DNA of 64,000 nt from Latescibacteria bacterium UBA6620 (GCA_002433075.1 DJHM01000011.1:234048-298047), one strand, 5' to 3'; shown: positions 35,817-45,920, counted from the first letter of the stretch. Program-made: numbers and translations. Notes: a model not told the origin generated them from the sequence alone.

Positions 35817-37061
35817 TCAGATCGCAACCAGGCTTCTGAAATCCCGTACGGTATGGAACGTAATCAGGTTTCCGTCGTGAGCGTTTTTGGCTCGATGATC
35901 TCCCGAACGGGACAGGATGTGCAGATCATCACCGTCCGTCACCATGCTGGCGTAGTGCCTGGACTCCCCTGCCGTGTTCCCCTTCGCCACAATGCCAGCC
36001 GGGATCCAGTCGATACAGTTCCTCGAGTAATGAAGGCCCTGCACATGGCGTTCGTTGTTCGGGAGATTGTATCGATTTTCCGGCATCTGCTCCGGTTTGC
36101 AGGCACTGTCCGTGGCAATGCTTCCCAGCAGCCAGAACAGCTGTGTGGGCTCGTCGTACAGAATATGGAAGCGCATCTGGCCGCCAGGGCACGGTACATA
36201 GAGGAAGGGTTGCCCGGCAGGCGTCTGCTCCAGCATCGTCGTCATCTGCCCGTTCTCATCCTCTACCACCTTTGCCACGCATGCCAACCCTGTCCCACCT
36301 GTGTGGGCCCTCATCCAGAGATGGAACCTACGTCCTGATGGATCGTGCCAGACGTGATCGGGGTCGAGGAACTGAACCACGTTGCTCTCCAGCCACCCGA
36401 TGGGGTTCATCTTACGCCCCTCGCTCACGGTTCCCGGATTGAAGAACGGAACCGGCACATTCCCGAGTGTCGCCTCCACCTCATAGAACGGTAGCTCGCT
36501 CGCGAACGTCCAGCTCGCAGCCTCTGTAAGATCGGCGCTCAAAGGTCCCTTCATCAATACGGGTGCCAGTTCGCTGACATACCAGCCCGGGTGATCGAAT
36601 CGTGTTCTCCGTTCCATCACCAGATAGACCGCATCGTTGGCGTAGATCACGTTACACGCCGACTGGTGCCAGAACTGATCCGACGTAAGCTCGACCGGAC
36701 CAGACCACGTCACTCCCCCATCGTCGCTGGCGATGATCGTCAGATCGGAATTGTGTCCGAGTACGTAGACCCGGTCGCCCGCCACAAAAGGCCGAGCGTG
36801 CATGAACGGAAAGCGTGTCCGCTCGACCCAGGTGGCTCCGTGGTCGTCCGACGTCCAGACGATCCCCTGCCAGGGGTTCCTGCCATCGCCCAGAAGGCCT
36901 TTCGGCCCCTCCAGGTCCGCCACACCGGGCCCGCCCTGGTCCATCGTGGCGACCAACCGTCCAGATCTGAGTCGACAGATGCCGGGCGTATACGCGTAGA
37001 GCCGATCCGGATCCACCGACTCGTAGAGCACGTGATGTTCGTTTGCCAACAGTTCTGCCAA
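35817..37061 (-). CDS. Sialidase-like (BNR/Asp-box) beta-propeller protein
   Basis: A 414-residue propeller protein. It opens LYAYTPGICRLRSGRLVATM, the usual first blade of exo-sialidase-like families. Two clear Asp boxes follow (WTSDDHGATW and IASDDGGVTW), and a late SRNCIDW is a degenerate copy. No signal peptide is present. It is unrelated in detail to the other sialidase-like gene at 5394, so the two are not recent duplicates. The start ATG 37061 has AAGGAG? no, the clear site is AGGATCTCC-complement GGAGATCCT; I give the start moderate confidence. It likely binds or cleaves a glycan. Confidence 0.8.
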   Translation of the reverse strand: MAELLANEHHVLYESVDPDRLYAYTPGICRLRSGRLVATMDQGGPGVADLEGPKGLLGDGRNPWQGIVWTSDDHGATWVERTRFPFMHARPFVAGDRVYVLGHNSDLTIIASDDGGVTWSGPVELTSDQFWHQSACNVIYANDAVYLVMERRTRFDHPGWYVSELAPVLMKGPLSADLTEAASWTFASELPFYEVEATLGNVPVPFFNPGTVSEGRKMNPIGWLESNVVQFLDPDHVWHDPSGRRFHLWMRAHTGGTGLACVAKVVEDENGQMTTMLEQTPAGQPFLYVPCPGGQMRFHILYDEPTQLFWLLGSIATDSACKPEQMPENRYNLPNNERHVQGLHYSRNCIDWIPAGIVAKGNTAGESRHYASMVTDGDDLHILSRSGDHRAKNAHDGNLITFHTVRDFRSLVAI

Positions 37062-37112
37062 GGAGATCCTCCAGTGCGGCTCGGATGCAAGGACGGAAGC
37101 AGGGATAGATGT

Positions 37113-37475
37113 TCAGCTTCTGGAGATGAGATGGACGATGTTCGCGGGACTGCTGATCCAGCAACCCTCGAATCCTTCGGGCAAGGGTTCGATCTCGTCA
37201 CACCGAACCACCTCTTCCTGTTCGAGATACTCTTTGGCGACCGTCACGTCGGGCGTGTCCACCTGTAGCCACAATTCGGCTTGACTCACCGTGGCAACGC
37301 GGTCGAGCCAAAGCTGGACCGCGCCGAACTGGAACCCGCACATTTCGGGTTCCTGCTTCAGCGGGGGCAAGCTCAGTGTATCGCGGTAAAAGGCGACTGT
37401 CTGGTCGAACTCGTGCGGTGGAAGCTTCATCGCGATGTTCTTCCCGCCTTCAAAGTGAGACCGCGATCGATTCAT
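37113..37475 (-). CDS. VOC-family (glyoxalase-like) protein
   Basis: A 120-residue protein from ATG 37475 (MNRSRSHF); the frame is open to 37535. FDQTVAFYRDTLSLPPL is the first beta-alpha-beta unit of the vicinal-oxygen-chelate fold, GAVQLWLDRV a following strand, and AELWLQVDTPDVTVAKEYLE the second unit. Metal ligands of active glyoxalases (His/Glu) are not clear, so binding or a different chemistry is possible. It is 51 nt upstream of the sialidase-like gene and on the same strand, so likely co-transcribed. Confidence 0.78.
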   Translation of the reverse strand: MNRSRSHFEGGKNIAMKLPPHEFDQTVAFYRDTLSLPPLKQEPEMCGFQFGAVQLWLDRVATVSQAELWLQVDTPDVTVAKEYLEQEEVVRCDEIEPLPEGFEGCWISSPANIVHLISRS

Positions 37476-37531
37476 CCACTTCTCCCACGATGACAGACTC
37501 GCCCAAAGGGGCCCAACCGCTGAGCCCCCAC

Positions 37532-38697
37532 TCAATGGTGGAAAAGTCTTACGCCTGAAAGAACCATCGCCATCCCGTATTCATCGCACGCCTGTTTCAC
37601 CTGGTCGTCCGCGATAGAACCCCCGGGTTGCACGACGTACTGAACCCCACTTCGCCTCGCGCGATCGACGTTGTCTCTGAAAGGCAGGTGACCATCGGAG
37701 CTGAGGACAACGTCCTCGAGCCCTCGAAGCCACGACGTCTTCTCTGTCCGGGACAGCCTCTTCGGAATCTCCTGAAAAGCACTTTTCCACACGCGCTCTT
37801 CTGCGACGGTCAGACGTCCATCAAATGCTGATCGATCGCGTTGTCCTTATACGAACGTTTCAGACCTTTCCTGAAGGACAGCGCCAGTACGGATGGATGT
37901 TGACGGAGATACCAGGCGTCTGCCTTCGCCGACGCAATCCGGGTGCAGTGAATTCGTGACTGCTGACCCGCTCCGATTCCGATCACCTGGCCATCGTGCG
38001 CGAGGCAGACCGCATTCGACTGGGTGTATTTCACCGCGATGGTTGCAACGAGCATATCCCGAAAGGCCAATTCCGGTTCCCGAAGACCACATTTTGCACT
38101 ACCCCAGGTGAAAGCACCAGATCATTTCGGCGCTGTCGCAGCACCAGGCCGAACACATCCCTGAATTCGCTGTCGTCAGGTACGTATCGAGGGTCCATCT
38201 GAAGCACCACATACTTCCCCGAGAATTTCTTCCGCAGGATTTCCAGCGCGGTGGCTTCATACCCTGGCGCGATTACGCCGCAGGAAAACTCACGTCTCAG
38301 CAATCTTGCCGTAGAGGAATCGACCGGTTCGCTGAGGGCGACCCAGTCTCCGTAGGATGAAACGCGGTCCGCTCCCCGAGCCCTGGCATACGCACAGGCC
38401 AACGGAGAAAGTTCCAGGTCGTCAACGAAGTAAGCACGTTTCAGGTGATCGCTTAGAGGTAAGCCCACCGCAGCCCCAGCGGGACTCACGTGCTTGAAGG
38501 ACGTGGGCGGATGGGAGCCCCGTCGCGGAGCTGAGCTCCTGCACCAGCTGCCACGATTGCAGGGCATCCAGCGGATTTACGTATCCGGGCGCGCCGTTGA
38601 GCACCTGGAATGACAACGAATCCATCTCTCGGTGGACCGAGGCGGGTTGTTGATGGGGATTGCATCCGTATCTCAACGTCAGCTGATCCGCGCTCAT
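37532..38697 (-). pseudogene. AICAR formyltransferase (stand-alone PurH C-terminal type), three frameshifts
   Basis: The fragments join into a protein of about 387 residues, as expected. Segment 1 starts at ATG 38697 behind GGAGGTAGGAG: LTLRYGCNPHQQPASV and YVNPLDALQSWQLVQELSSA. Segment 2 has the catalytic Lys-His in SFKHVSPAGAAVGLPLSD. Segment 3 has FRDMLVATIAVKYTQSN and GQVIGIGAGQQSRIHCTR. Segment 4 has VVLSSDGHLPFRDNVDRARR and ends VLSGVRLFHH. The shifts are near 38506 (extra G in GGG, plus strand), 38065 and 37817 (each missing one base of a G/C run). The family performs the formyl-transfer step of purine synthesis. It is a pseudogene, or an intact gene with consensus errors. Confidence 0.8.
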
Positions 38698-38891
38698 CTC
38701 CTACCTCCGAAGGAAAACGCCCAAACCCCTCATACAGGGGCCCAGGCGCGCGGCATACAGCTCAATCTCTGACCCAACGCTCCACCGTGGTTCATTCCAC
38801 GTCGAATCGCCAGTTACGTCGGGTACGTGGTTGACTCAGAATATAGAGAAGTCCCCTACCAGGGGCACATCGCATTTACCTGGAGATTAGA

Positions 38892-39602
38892 TCACTCAGT
38901 GGGTGCTATTGTCTGAGCTTGTACGATCTGACAGAACTCCTCCCAGCTCTTCACCTCCACGTCCGGGGCGACTCCCTCTGGATCGAATCCGTGACGGTTG
39001 TACCAGATGGCTACAAGGCCGGCGGATCTTGCGCTTTCGATGTCGTACTTCAGACTGTTCCCACAATACCAGGCCTGATCCGCAGGGATCCCCAGCTTCG
39101 CGAGCGCCACCTCCAGGATCAGAGGATGGGGTTTCCTTATCGCACGGTCAGCGCTTGAAAGGACGAACGAGAAGGCGTCACGTAGGCCGTGATTCTGGAG
39201 TTCCCATTCCAGAGCCGGCCCCTAGAAGGGATTGTTGCTGACCACGGCCATCTGGATCTTCATTCGCTTCAAATCTTCGAGAACGCTCGCGATCCCCGGT
39301 TCGGAGCTGAAGCGGACCGCGCCCTTCCAGAACTCCAGTTCCATCTCTGAGAGTGAAATTCGAAACTGGATTCCGAGCAAATCGAACAGGGTCCAAAGAA
39401 ACGTCTGGAACGGCAACTCGATCAGCCCATAGTGTTCCTCCAACTCGGCGCCCATCTGACTCGACGCAGCCTGGACCTCCTCCGACGTGTGGGTGGAATC
39501 CGTAAAGCCAAGGAGCCTGGCATAGCCCTTTTCGGGATCGTAACGTCGATCTCCGAGAAGGGTACCCCCAAAATCGAAAAGAATGGCAAGGGGTCGGTTC
39601 AT
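38892..39602 (-). pseudogene. HAD-family hydrolase interrupted by one TAG codon
   Basis: A single open frame of 236 codons is broken only by TAG at 39222-39224 (codon 127). Before it are the HAD motif I LFDFGGTLLG and motif II VVSNNPF; after it are RKPHPLILEVALAKLG (motif III Lys) and YCGNSLKYDIESARSAG (motif IV). The stop falls where relatives have Ser or a similar residue (SNNPF-x-GPALEWEL); TCG to TAG is one change. Everything else is in frame and conserved. Members are phosphatases for small sugars or nucleotides. Confidence 0.78.
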
Positions 39603-39870
39603 GCGGTTAATCCGTTGGAATCTTGAAATCGTGAAGGTTACAGCTCAAGAACGGTGAATTGCGAATGTGTGCAAACTGAAAACCCGGATGATGCGAACGA
39701 TCGACAGGCTCAGTCATCCATTCGATCCGATCCGATCGTTCCCCTTCACGCGGATCGTGCCATCGGCAGACCGGACTTGCTTCGGAATATGAGAACGCCG
39801 TTTATTCCCCTGTTCGTTCGTATACAGTGACCTCCCGCTTCAATCATTACGACAGGACTTGAATTCAACG

Positions 39871-41124
39871 ATGAGCCGACACATGCAAGAAATCGCCGAT
39901 GCCATGACGACGGCGGATCTCTGGAAAATGATGAGACGACGAGTTCCCCCGATCGTGTCCGAGTATTTCCGTGGTGGAGCAGACACGGAAACCACGCTTC
40001 GCGGGAACGTGCGTGCGTTCCAACAGTCCATGACCACGGCTTATGGCGCACTGAAATTCTCCTCCCTGGACACGCGCACCACAACCGTGGGCCACGATCT
40101 GGCCATCCCCTGGTTCATTACGCCAGTGGGAAGCCTTCGGACACTCTACCCGATGGGCGATGCGGTTGCCTCACGCGTAGCCGGTGAGTTCGGGACCGTG
40201 ATGGCCCAGTCGACCCTTTCGGGAACCCCGATGGAAGATGTGGCGGCGGCCTCAAAGGATCAGTGCTGGTACCAGCTCTACCTCTGCGGAGGTCGTGATA
40301 CGGCATTACGGAGCATTGAGCGAGCCAGGAATGCGGGCTTCACCGCGCTCATTCTGACGATGGACACGGGCGTCTCCGGATTGAGGATTCTGCACGCCAA
40401 GATGAAACCCATGCAATCGATGGGTCCCTTCCGTGGCTTGAGTTTCGGTCAGAAGATCGTAAAAGCGTTCAGAAAACTGGCACTCGCCCCACAGATGCTA
40501 TCCTGTCTGCCGTGGCTGATCGACTATTACCGGGACGGCGGGTTGATGGAGTTCGTGAACATCATCGATGACGATGGCGAACCCATGCCCTACACGGATA
40601 TCGGGACCCAGCTCGCGGCTTCAGCCGTGACGTGGGACGACCTTACGTGGATCAAGGAAGCCTGGGGGGACAAGCCGCTGATCGTAAAGGGCGTTCATTG
40701 CGCCTACGACGCCCGGAAGGCGGAGGAGATGGGAGCCTCCGGCGTGATCTGGTCGAACCACGGGGGTCGACAGCAGGATCGCGTGCCTCCGGTGCTTCAT
40801 ATCGTAGCCCAGGAAATGCCTCTCGTCGGGGACACGCAGCTGGACTTCATGATGGATGGCGGCATTCGGAACGGGACCGATATCCTGATCGCATTGTCCT
40901 ACGGCCTGAAGGCAGTAGGCATCGGACGGGTGACGGCGGCAGGCATCGGCGCCGGAGGACACACCGGGCTTACGCGTGCATTCGAGATCCTGCACGAGGA
41001 CCTCGATCGGGCAATGCGACTGGTCGGCGTGCAGAGCGTGGAGGAAATCCGCAGCCGCGGAGCGGAGATCCGGCGCGAGAGTCTTCTGCAAGGCGATGAT
41101 CATCTTCCCCCATTCGTATTCTAG
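39871..41124 (+). CDS. FMN-dependent alpha-hydroxy-acid oxidase/dehydrogenase
   Basis: A 417-residue flavoenzyme of the lactate/glycolate oxidase family. I start at ATG 39871; a TTG at 39859 is in frame. MAQSTLSGTPMEDVA, CWYQLYLCGG and LILTMDTGVSG line the FMN site, LIVKGVHCAYDA carries the conserved Lys, and IWSNHGGRQQD holds the catalytic His and substrate Arg. MDGGIRNGTDILIALSYGLK and VGIGR bind the phosphate. Lactate-type enzymes oxidise 2-hydroxy acids to 2-keto acids. It opens a plus-strand catabolic run, 151 nt before the aldo/keto reductase. Confidence 0.9.
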   Translation: MSRHMQEIADAMTTADLWKMMRRRVPPIVSEYFRGGADTETTLRGNVRAFQQSMTTAYGALKFSSLDTRTTTVGHDLAIPWFITPVGSLRTLYPMGDAVASRVAGEFGTVMAQSTLSGTPMEDVAAASKDQCWYQLYLCGGRDTALRSIERARNAGFTALILTMDTGVSGLRILHAKMKPMQSMGPFRGLSFGQKIVKAFRKLALAPQMLSCLPWLIDYYRDGGLMEFVNIIDDDGEPMPYTDIGTQLAASAVTWDDLTWIKEAWGDKPLIVKGVHCAYDARKAEEMGASGVIWSNHGGRQQDRVPPVLHIVAQEMPLVGDTQLDFMMDGGIRNGTDILIALSYGLKAVGIGRVTAAGIGAGGHTGLTRAFEILHEDLDRAMRLVGVQSVEEIRSRGAEIRRESLLQGDDHLPPFVF

Positions 41125-41275
41125 CCGGTTCAGGGAACAGCCGAGTCAGTTTCCTGATTTGTCCTCACTCTTGAGTTCGCCCCACCCCTTCGTCACGGGC
41201 CTCCCGGCCAAACCTGCCTCGGGTGGCTACGTACGACAGTAAGTCAGATACGCTCGGAAAAGAAAGGTTCGTACG

Positions 41276-42193
41276 ATGCCAGATGCGGAAGACCTGCCCG
41301 TTCGTGAATTGGGAAAGACCGGTGTCCACGTTTCGATCGTTGGCTTCGGTGGTGGACATAGCGTTCGGCCGGATATCGACGAACAGATGACGGTTCGCTT
41401 GATCCAATCTTCGATCGACGAAGGCATGACGTTTATGGACAACGCCTGGGAATACCACGATGGCGAGGCCGAGCGCCGAATGGGCATCGCGCTCAAGGGA
41501 CGGAGGGACCAGGTCACGCTGATGACGAAAGTTTGTGGGCGCGATCGGAAGACCGCTGAGGAACAACTCCACGAAAGTCTGCGCCGCCTGCAGACTGACG
41601 TGATCGATGTGTGGCAGTTCCACGAGATCAACTACGACAACGACCCCGATCTGGTTTTCCAACCCGGAGGGGCGTTGGAAGCGGCGGTGGCGTCGCGTGA
41701 GGCAGGCAAAGTCCGATTCATCGGTTTTACCGGTCACAAGAGTCCGCATATCCTGCAGAGAATGCTCGACCAGGACTTTGACTGGGACACCTGCCAGATG
41801 CCGATCAATGTCGCGGATGCGCATTTTCGCAGTTTCCAGAAAGAGATCCTGCCCGAACTGAATCGACGGAACATCGGTGTGATCGGAATGAAGAGTCTGG
41901 GAGGGCGCGGACAGCTCGTTACCGAAGCTGGCTTTACGGCAGAGGCGTGCCGTCGATACGCACTCTCCTTACCCATCGACGTCCTGGTCTGTGGGATCCA
42001 GTCACCGGAGGACCTGAAGCAGGATGTCGATATGGCCCGCTCGTTTTCGGCCATGTCTGCAGCGGAAGCGCTGGAGATGGAGGAGCAGGTCTACGACCAG
42101 GCCGCGGACGGACGACACGAGTGGTTCAAGACGACCCAACATTTCGACTCACAATATCACCGCGATCAGCACGGGTTTCCCGTGCTTAACTAG
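41276..42193 (+). CDS. Aldo/keto reductase
   Basis: A 305-residue NADPH-dependent reductase-like protein. The catalytic tetrad is visible: Asp and Tyr in FMDNAWEYHDGEAE, Lys in VTLMTKVCGRD and His in VIDVWQFHEINYD. GFTGHKSPHIL and IGMKSLGGRG are later barrel strands, and LVCGIQSPEDLKQDVDMARS is the cofactor-binding end. Such proteins reduce aldoses, ketoses or other carbonyls. It follows the hydroxy-acid oxidase and precedes a propeller gene; it may belong to sugar interconversion. Confidence 0.9.
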   Translation: MPDAEDLPVRELGKTGVHVSIVGFGGGHSVRPDIDEQMTVRLIQSSIDEGMTFMDNAWEYHDGEAERRMGIALKGRRDQVTLMTKVCGRDRKTAEEQLHESLRRLQTDVIDVWQFHEINYDNDPDLVFQPGGALEAAVASREAGKVRFIGFTGHKSPHILQRMLDQDFDWDTCQMPINVADAHFRSFQKEILPELNRRNIGVIGMKSLGGRGQLVTEAGFTAEACRRYALSLPIDVLVCGIQSPEDLKQDVDMARSFSAMSAAEALEMEEQVYDQAADGRHEWFKTTQHFDSQYHRDQHGFPVLN

Positions 42194-42262
42194 GAACTCC
42201 TGACGTTGATGCAAATAAGGATACTCTACTCACGGTGATGGGCGAGTTCTCGATGGAGTTTA

Positions 42263-42288
42263 TCCTGAGCCTGCCGAAGGGCTCGAAC
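42263..42288 (-). repeat. Dispersed short repeat
   Basis: TCCTGAGCCTGCCGAAGGGC followed by TCGAAC lies in the gap between the aldo/keto reductase and propeller genes. Its reverse complement matches the repeat at 35693-35723 and the core of 61974-62021. Confidence 0.5.
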
Positions 42289-42330
42289 TGACGCCGCTCA
42301 GGTACCACGCGGGGTTAGGGGGTATCAAAA

Positions 42331-43356
42331 ATGTTTCTACACAAGCTGGACTGGCAGCGGAATGTGATCGACGTAAAGGTCAATCACCGCGACGAGGCGC
42401 CCCGGGTGAACCAACCCGTGCTCTCCGCGATGACCACACGGCAGGATTGGTGCACGGTTCAGCTCTACAGCCCCGCCGTCGTCCGTGTGGATGGCACGTA
42501 CCACATGTGGTACGTCGGCAACCCCATGGCCACCCGCGTTGACAACCTCTCACTGGGATACGCGGAATCCGTCGACGGGCTCGTCTGGAACGAACACGAA
42601 AACAACCCGATTCTTACGCCCGCAGACCTGCCGTTCGGGGCATCCTGGCAAACACCCCGGGTACTGTTCGACGAGGCGCGAGGGCTGTTCAGGATGTGGT
42701 TCGTGTCGGGTGGGGTCGAGAACGACGATGAGGGCGCCCCGACTCTTCGTCGTCAGTTTGCCGGATATGCCGAGAGCGAGGATGGTCTTTCCTGGAAGAT
42801 TCATCCCGAGCCTGTTTATCCGAGCGGTCGGGGGCCTTGCGTTCTGATAGAAGAAGAGGGCGGATACACGATGTGGATGAACTCCGCTCCAGAGCCTGAC
42901 GACGAGTTTGCGCGGCTTGCGGCCAACATCTTCAGGTTCAGCTCCAGCGACGGCCTCGAATGGACACGGGATCCCGATCCTGTCGTCACAGCGGGCGGTC
43001 CGACACGGAGCAACGTTTATCCATTCGTGTTCAAGGATCGGGGTGACTATACGATGTGGTATACGTGTGCGGTCGAGGGTGGGCACTGTGAACTCTATTC
43101 CTCGACTTCTTCAGATGGCGTTACCTGGACTCACCATCGAGACGAGCCTTCCTTTCCCGCCACCCGGAACCCGGACGACTTCGACGGCAGGTATACCTCG
43201 ACGCCCTGCGTCCTCGACGACGGGGATCGGTATCTGCTCTACTATTCCGCACGAGATCCGGGGAACCTCTACGGGGCTGGTGATGGAACGCTGAAGGTGG
43301 ATCGGATGGGGATTTATCGGCATATCGGAGTGGCCGTCTGTGAGAAAGCACAGTGA
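42331..43356 (+). CDS. GH43/GH32/GH130-like five-bladed propeller protein
   Basis: A 341-residue single-domain propeller. Blade motifs recur: YSPAVVRVDGTYHMWYVGNP, LGYAESVDGLVWNEHENNPI, LFRMWFVSGG and FKDRGDYTMWYTCAVEGG. This pattern is shared by glycoside hydrolase families 32, 43 and 130. It lacks the N-terminal LFVDD strand and C-terminal sandwich of the four larger paralogues. It lies 73 nt before a nitrilase gene and then another propeller gene on the same strand, likely one operon. Glycan hydrolysis or phosphorolysis is inference. Confidence 0.83.
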   Translation: MFLHKLDWQRNVIDVKVNHRDEAPRVNQPVLSAMTTRQDWCTVQLYSPAVVRVDGTYHMWYVGNPMATRVDNLSLGYAESVDGLVWNEHENNPILTPADLPFGASWQTPRVLFDEARGLFRMWFVSGGVENDDEGAPTLRRQFAGYAESEDGLSWKIHPEPVYPSGRGPCVLIEEEGGYTMWMNSAPEPDDEFARLAANIFRFSSSDGLEWTRDPDPVVTAGGPTRSNVYPFVFKDRGDYTMWYTCAVEGGHCELYSSTSSDGVTWTHHRDEPSFPATRNPDDFDGRYTSTPCVLDDGDRYLLYYSARDPGNLYGAGDGTLKVDRMGIYRHIGVAVCEKAQ

Positions 43357-43429
43357 ACAGTTCAAACTGCAAAATGCAAAGTGACCGCCCCGACTTTCCA
43401 CAGCGTGGCCTTCTCCTGGAGGGGTGCCA

Positions 43430-44275
43430 ATGAGCCAACTTCGCATTGGTCTTGCGCAGACGCGTCAGACTGCAGATCGAGACGACAATCGACAGGCGAT
43501 CCTGGATGCGTTCGGTGAGGCGGCGGCGCAGGATGTACAGATTCTCTGTTTTCCTGAGGCACAGACCGTCGGCTACCGTGTAGACGTATCCCCATCGGAC
43601 GCGCCGGTTCCGGTCGAGTGGCTCGAGAAGGTTCACGCAGAGGTGGCGGAACTGTGTGGGCGGCACCACATGGCCTGTATTCTTGGAACCGAGATGCAAT
43701 CGGAGGCAGGCAAGCCGTTCAATACCGCGCTGGTAATCGACGAGTACGGGAACCCGCTCGGCGCACACCACAAAACCATGCTGACGCCGCCGGACGCGCT
43801 GGCCTACGCCCCTGGGGCCGAGCAGCATACGTTCGAGCTTTACGGCGTCACCGTTGGCGTGGTCATCTGTTTCGAGGCGCTGCGTTTCGCCGAGACGACA
43901 GCCGAATGTGTCCGCCGCGGCGCCCAGGTCGTCTTCCATCCACAGAACAACACCACCCGTCCGAATGACTGGAAGATCCCGATCCACCACGCCATGATCG
44001 TCACCCGTGCGGCGGAAAACACGGTCTGGTTCGCCTCGTGCAACGCCTGTCTGCATCATCAGAACAGCCGCAGCCTGATTGTCGCTCCGGATGGACGCAT
44101 CCACGCACAGACGGAGCTGGCTCGCGAGGAGTTGCTCGTAAGCGACCTCGACCTCGAACTCGCGACCCAGGCCATGTTCCGACTGGGTGAGGAGGGCTCG
44201 GCGTCAAAGGCACTGGGAGACACCCAACCCTTGTTGTTTGGCGAGACGATGAAAGTGCTCGGACGAGATCGATGA
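43430..44275 (+). CDS. Carbon-nitrogen hydrolase (nitrilase superfamily)
   Basis: A 281-residue amidase-like enzyme from ATG 43430 (MSQLRIGLAQ), with GGAGGGG 5 nt upstream. The triad is E43 (CFPEAQTVGY), K115 (AHHKTML) and C147 (GVVICFEALRF). It is only distantly like the other nitrilase at 26004. It lies between two propeller genes with gaps of 73 and 16 nt, so it is probably co-expressed with them and may release amide-bound nitrogen from the same substrate. Confidence 0.89.
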   Translation: MSQLRIGLAQTRQTADRDDNRQAILDAFGEAAAQDVQILCFPEAQTVGYRVDVSPSDAPVPVEWLEKVHAEVAELCGRHHMACILGTEMQSEAGKPFNTALVIDEYGNPLGAHHKTMLTPPDALAYAPGAEQHTFELYGVTVGVVICFEALRFAETTAECVRRGAQVVFHPQNNTTRPNDWKIPIHHAMIVTRAAENTVWFASCNACLHHQNSRSLIVAPDGRIHAQTELAREELLVSDLDLELATQAMFRLGEEGSASKALGDTQPLLFGETMKVLGRDR

Positions 44276-44291
44276 ATCCGGAGCGGAGAGC

Positions 44292-45857
44292 TTGATACGC
44301 GCCGTCTTTCACGTCGAGTCCGGGGAGCGCCAACTCTTCCTGGACGACTACGGGATCGAGGAGATCCGCGATCTCCGACGCACTCTGCACCAGCCAGAGA
44401 AGAAAGGGGCCGTGATCGAACCGGAGGGCGACGAGCGAAGCATCCAGATTCGCTCCGCTCCCTCGTGGGACCCTGAAGCCAGACGCTACAAGCTGTGGTT
44501 CATGTGCGAGGGAAACATCGGGCTCGCCCAAAGCGTCGACGGCCTCAACTGGGAACGTCCCGCGCTGCGCGTGCGGGAACATAAAGGGTCGTTGGACAAC
44601 TGCATGGTGGCGGGTCCGTGCGGCGAGCACGTCGTGTTCGATCCAACCGCCTCAGACGCATCGCAACGTTACAAGAGTCTCAAGCTGCGGGGATCGTCGG
44701 AACGCATGGTGAGCCCGATTGCCGACCACTGGAGGCTCATCCACAATCCGTGGCGGTTGGTCTATCCACGGAATCACGTGCTGAACGATCCCCGTCAGTA
44801 CCAGTTGAGCTGGGTGATCAACGTCTGCGAACGGCCCGATGACCCCGCCGACGAGCGTTTCGAGGGCGTGGGTCGCTTCCAGACCCAGGACATCTGTGTC
44901 AGTGCCGACGGGATCCATTGGCGCGTGCTGGACAACCCCGGGCTGCCTTCGGGCGACGAGGCCAACCTGAGTTACGACCAGAAGGAAGGGATTTACATCG
45001 CCACCCTCAAACAAGGGGAGATGGGTCCCTACGGGCGCTCGATCTCCCTGTCGACGAGCAGGGATTTCATTCGATGGAGCAATCCCGTGCTGGTGTTCCA
45101 CGCGGATGCGGACGACCAGGCATTGAACCACGAAATCATCGCCGCACGGTACGACGACCCTACCCTGATCCACCCACCCCACAATGTCCCCGCAGAGTAC
45201 TTCGTCGACGTCTACAACATGGGGGTCTTCAGATACGAGGGCGTCTACATCGGTCTTCCCGCCTTCTTCCACCACACGGGTGACCGAAACGAAAACTCGG
45301 ATGGTTTCCACCAGGTGCAGCTCACCTGCAGTCGCGATCTGCGCAGCTGGACGCGCCTGGGCGGACGGGAAGCGTTCATCGGGCCGTCGTCGATCGAGTC
45401 GGGGGCATATGACCTGAGCGGAATCATGCCACCGTCATCCGCGATTCGCAGGGAGGACGAGCTCTGGTTCTACTACACGGGCACGAAATATCGCACTTCG
45501 CCAGAGGACGCCGATTGGAAGCGAACAGCCGCCTGCCTTGCCGTGTTGCGTCGAGATGGGTTCATGTCGCTCGATGGCGGTCCTGACGGTGGCTCATTGT
45601 TGACCGAGCCGTTCCTGATGCCGACAACGTGGTTGTGCATGAACCTGGATGCGGGCGACGGATCGATTGAGGTGCAAGCGCTGGATGAATCGGGTGACGT
45701 CGTAGCCGAATCTGAGTCCCTCACCGGTGATGGACTACGCTCCACCGTGAAATGGAAGCGCGGAGACCTGATACCCTTGACCCGTTCTCCGGGACGACTG
45801 CGGTTCAATGTGATAGATGCGTCGATCTATTCGTACTGGTTTGAGGAAGACAATTAG
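44292..45857 (+). CDS. LF(V/L)DD-motif beta-propeller protein (GH32-like)
   Basis: A 521-residue member of the four-paralogue family, starting at TTG 44292 behind GGAGCGGAGAG. ESGERQLFLDDYGIEEI is the N-terminal motif. The propeller follows (KLWFMCEGNIGLAQSVDGLN, ICVSADGIHWRVLDNPGLPS, ELWFYYTGTKY) and the C-terminal sandwich ends RLRFNVIDASIYSYWF. It is the most divergent of the four. It is translationally close (16 nt) to the nitrilase gene upstream. Confidence 0.82.
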   Translation: MIRAVFHVESGERQLFLDDYGIEEIRDLRRTLHQPEKKGAVIEPEGDERSIQIRSAPSWDPEARRYKLWFMCEGNIGLAQSVDGLNWERPALRVREHKGSLDNCMVAGPCGEHVVFDPTASDASQRYKSLKLRGSSERMVSPIADHWRLIHNPWRLVYPRNHVLNDPRQYQLSWVINVCERPDDPADERFEGVGRFQTQDICVSADGIHWRVLDNPGLPSGDEANLSYDQKEGIYIATLKQGEMGPYGRSISLSTSRDFIRWSNPVLVFHADADDQALNHEIIAARYDDPTLIHPPHNVPAEYFVDVYNMGVFRYEGVYIGLPAFFHHTGDRNENSDGFHQVQLTCSRDLRSWTRLGGREAFIGPSSIESGAYDLSGIMPPSSAIRREDELWFYYTGTKYRTSPEDADWKRTAACLAVLRRDGFMSLDGGPDGGSLLTEPFLMPTTWLCMNLDAGDGSIEVQALDESGDVVAESESLTGDGLRSTVKWKRGDLIPLTRSPGRLRFNVIDASIYSYWFEEDN

Positions 45858-45920
45858 GAAACTAAGCAATTGAGATACTGGCCGCTCGCTGGCGATTGCC
45901 ACTGAGCAGGGAAATTCGAT

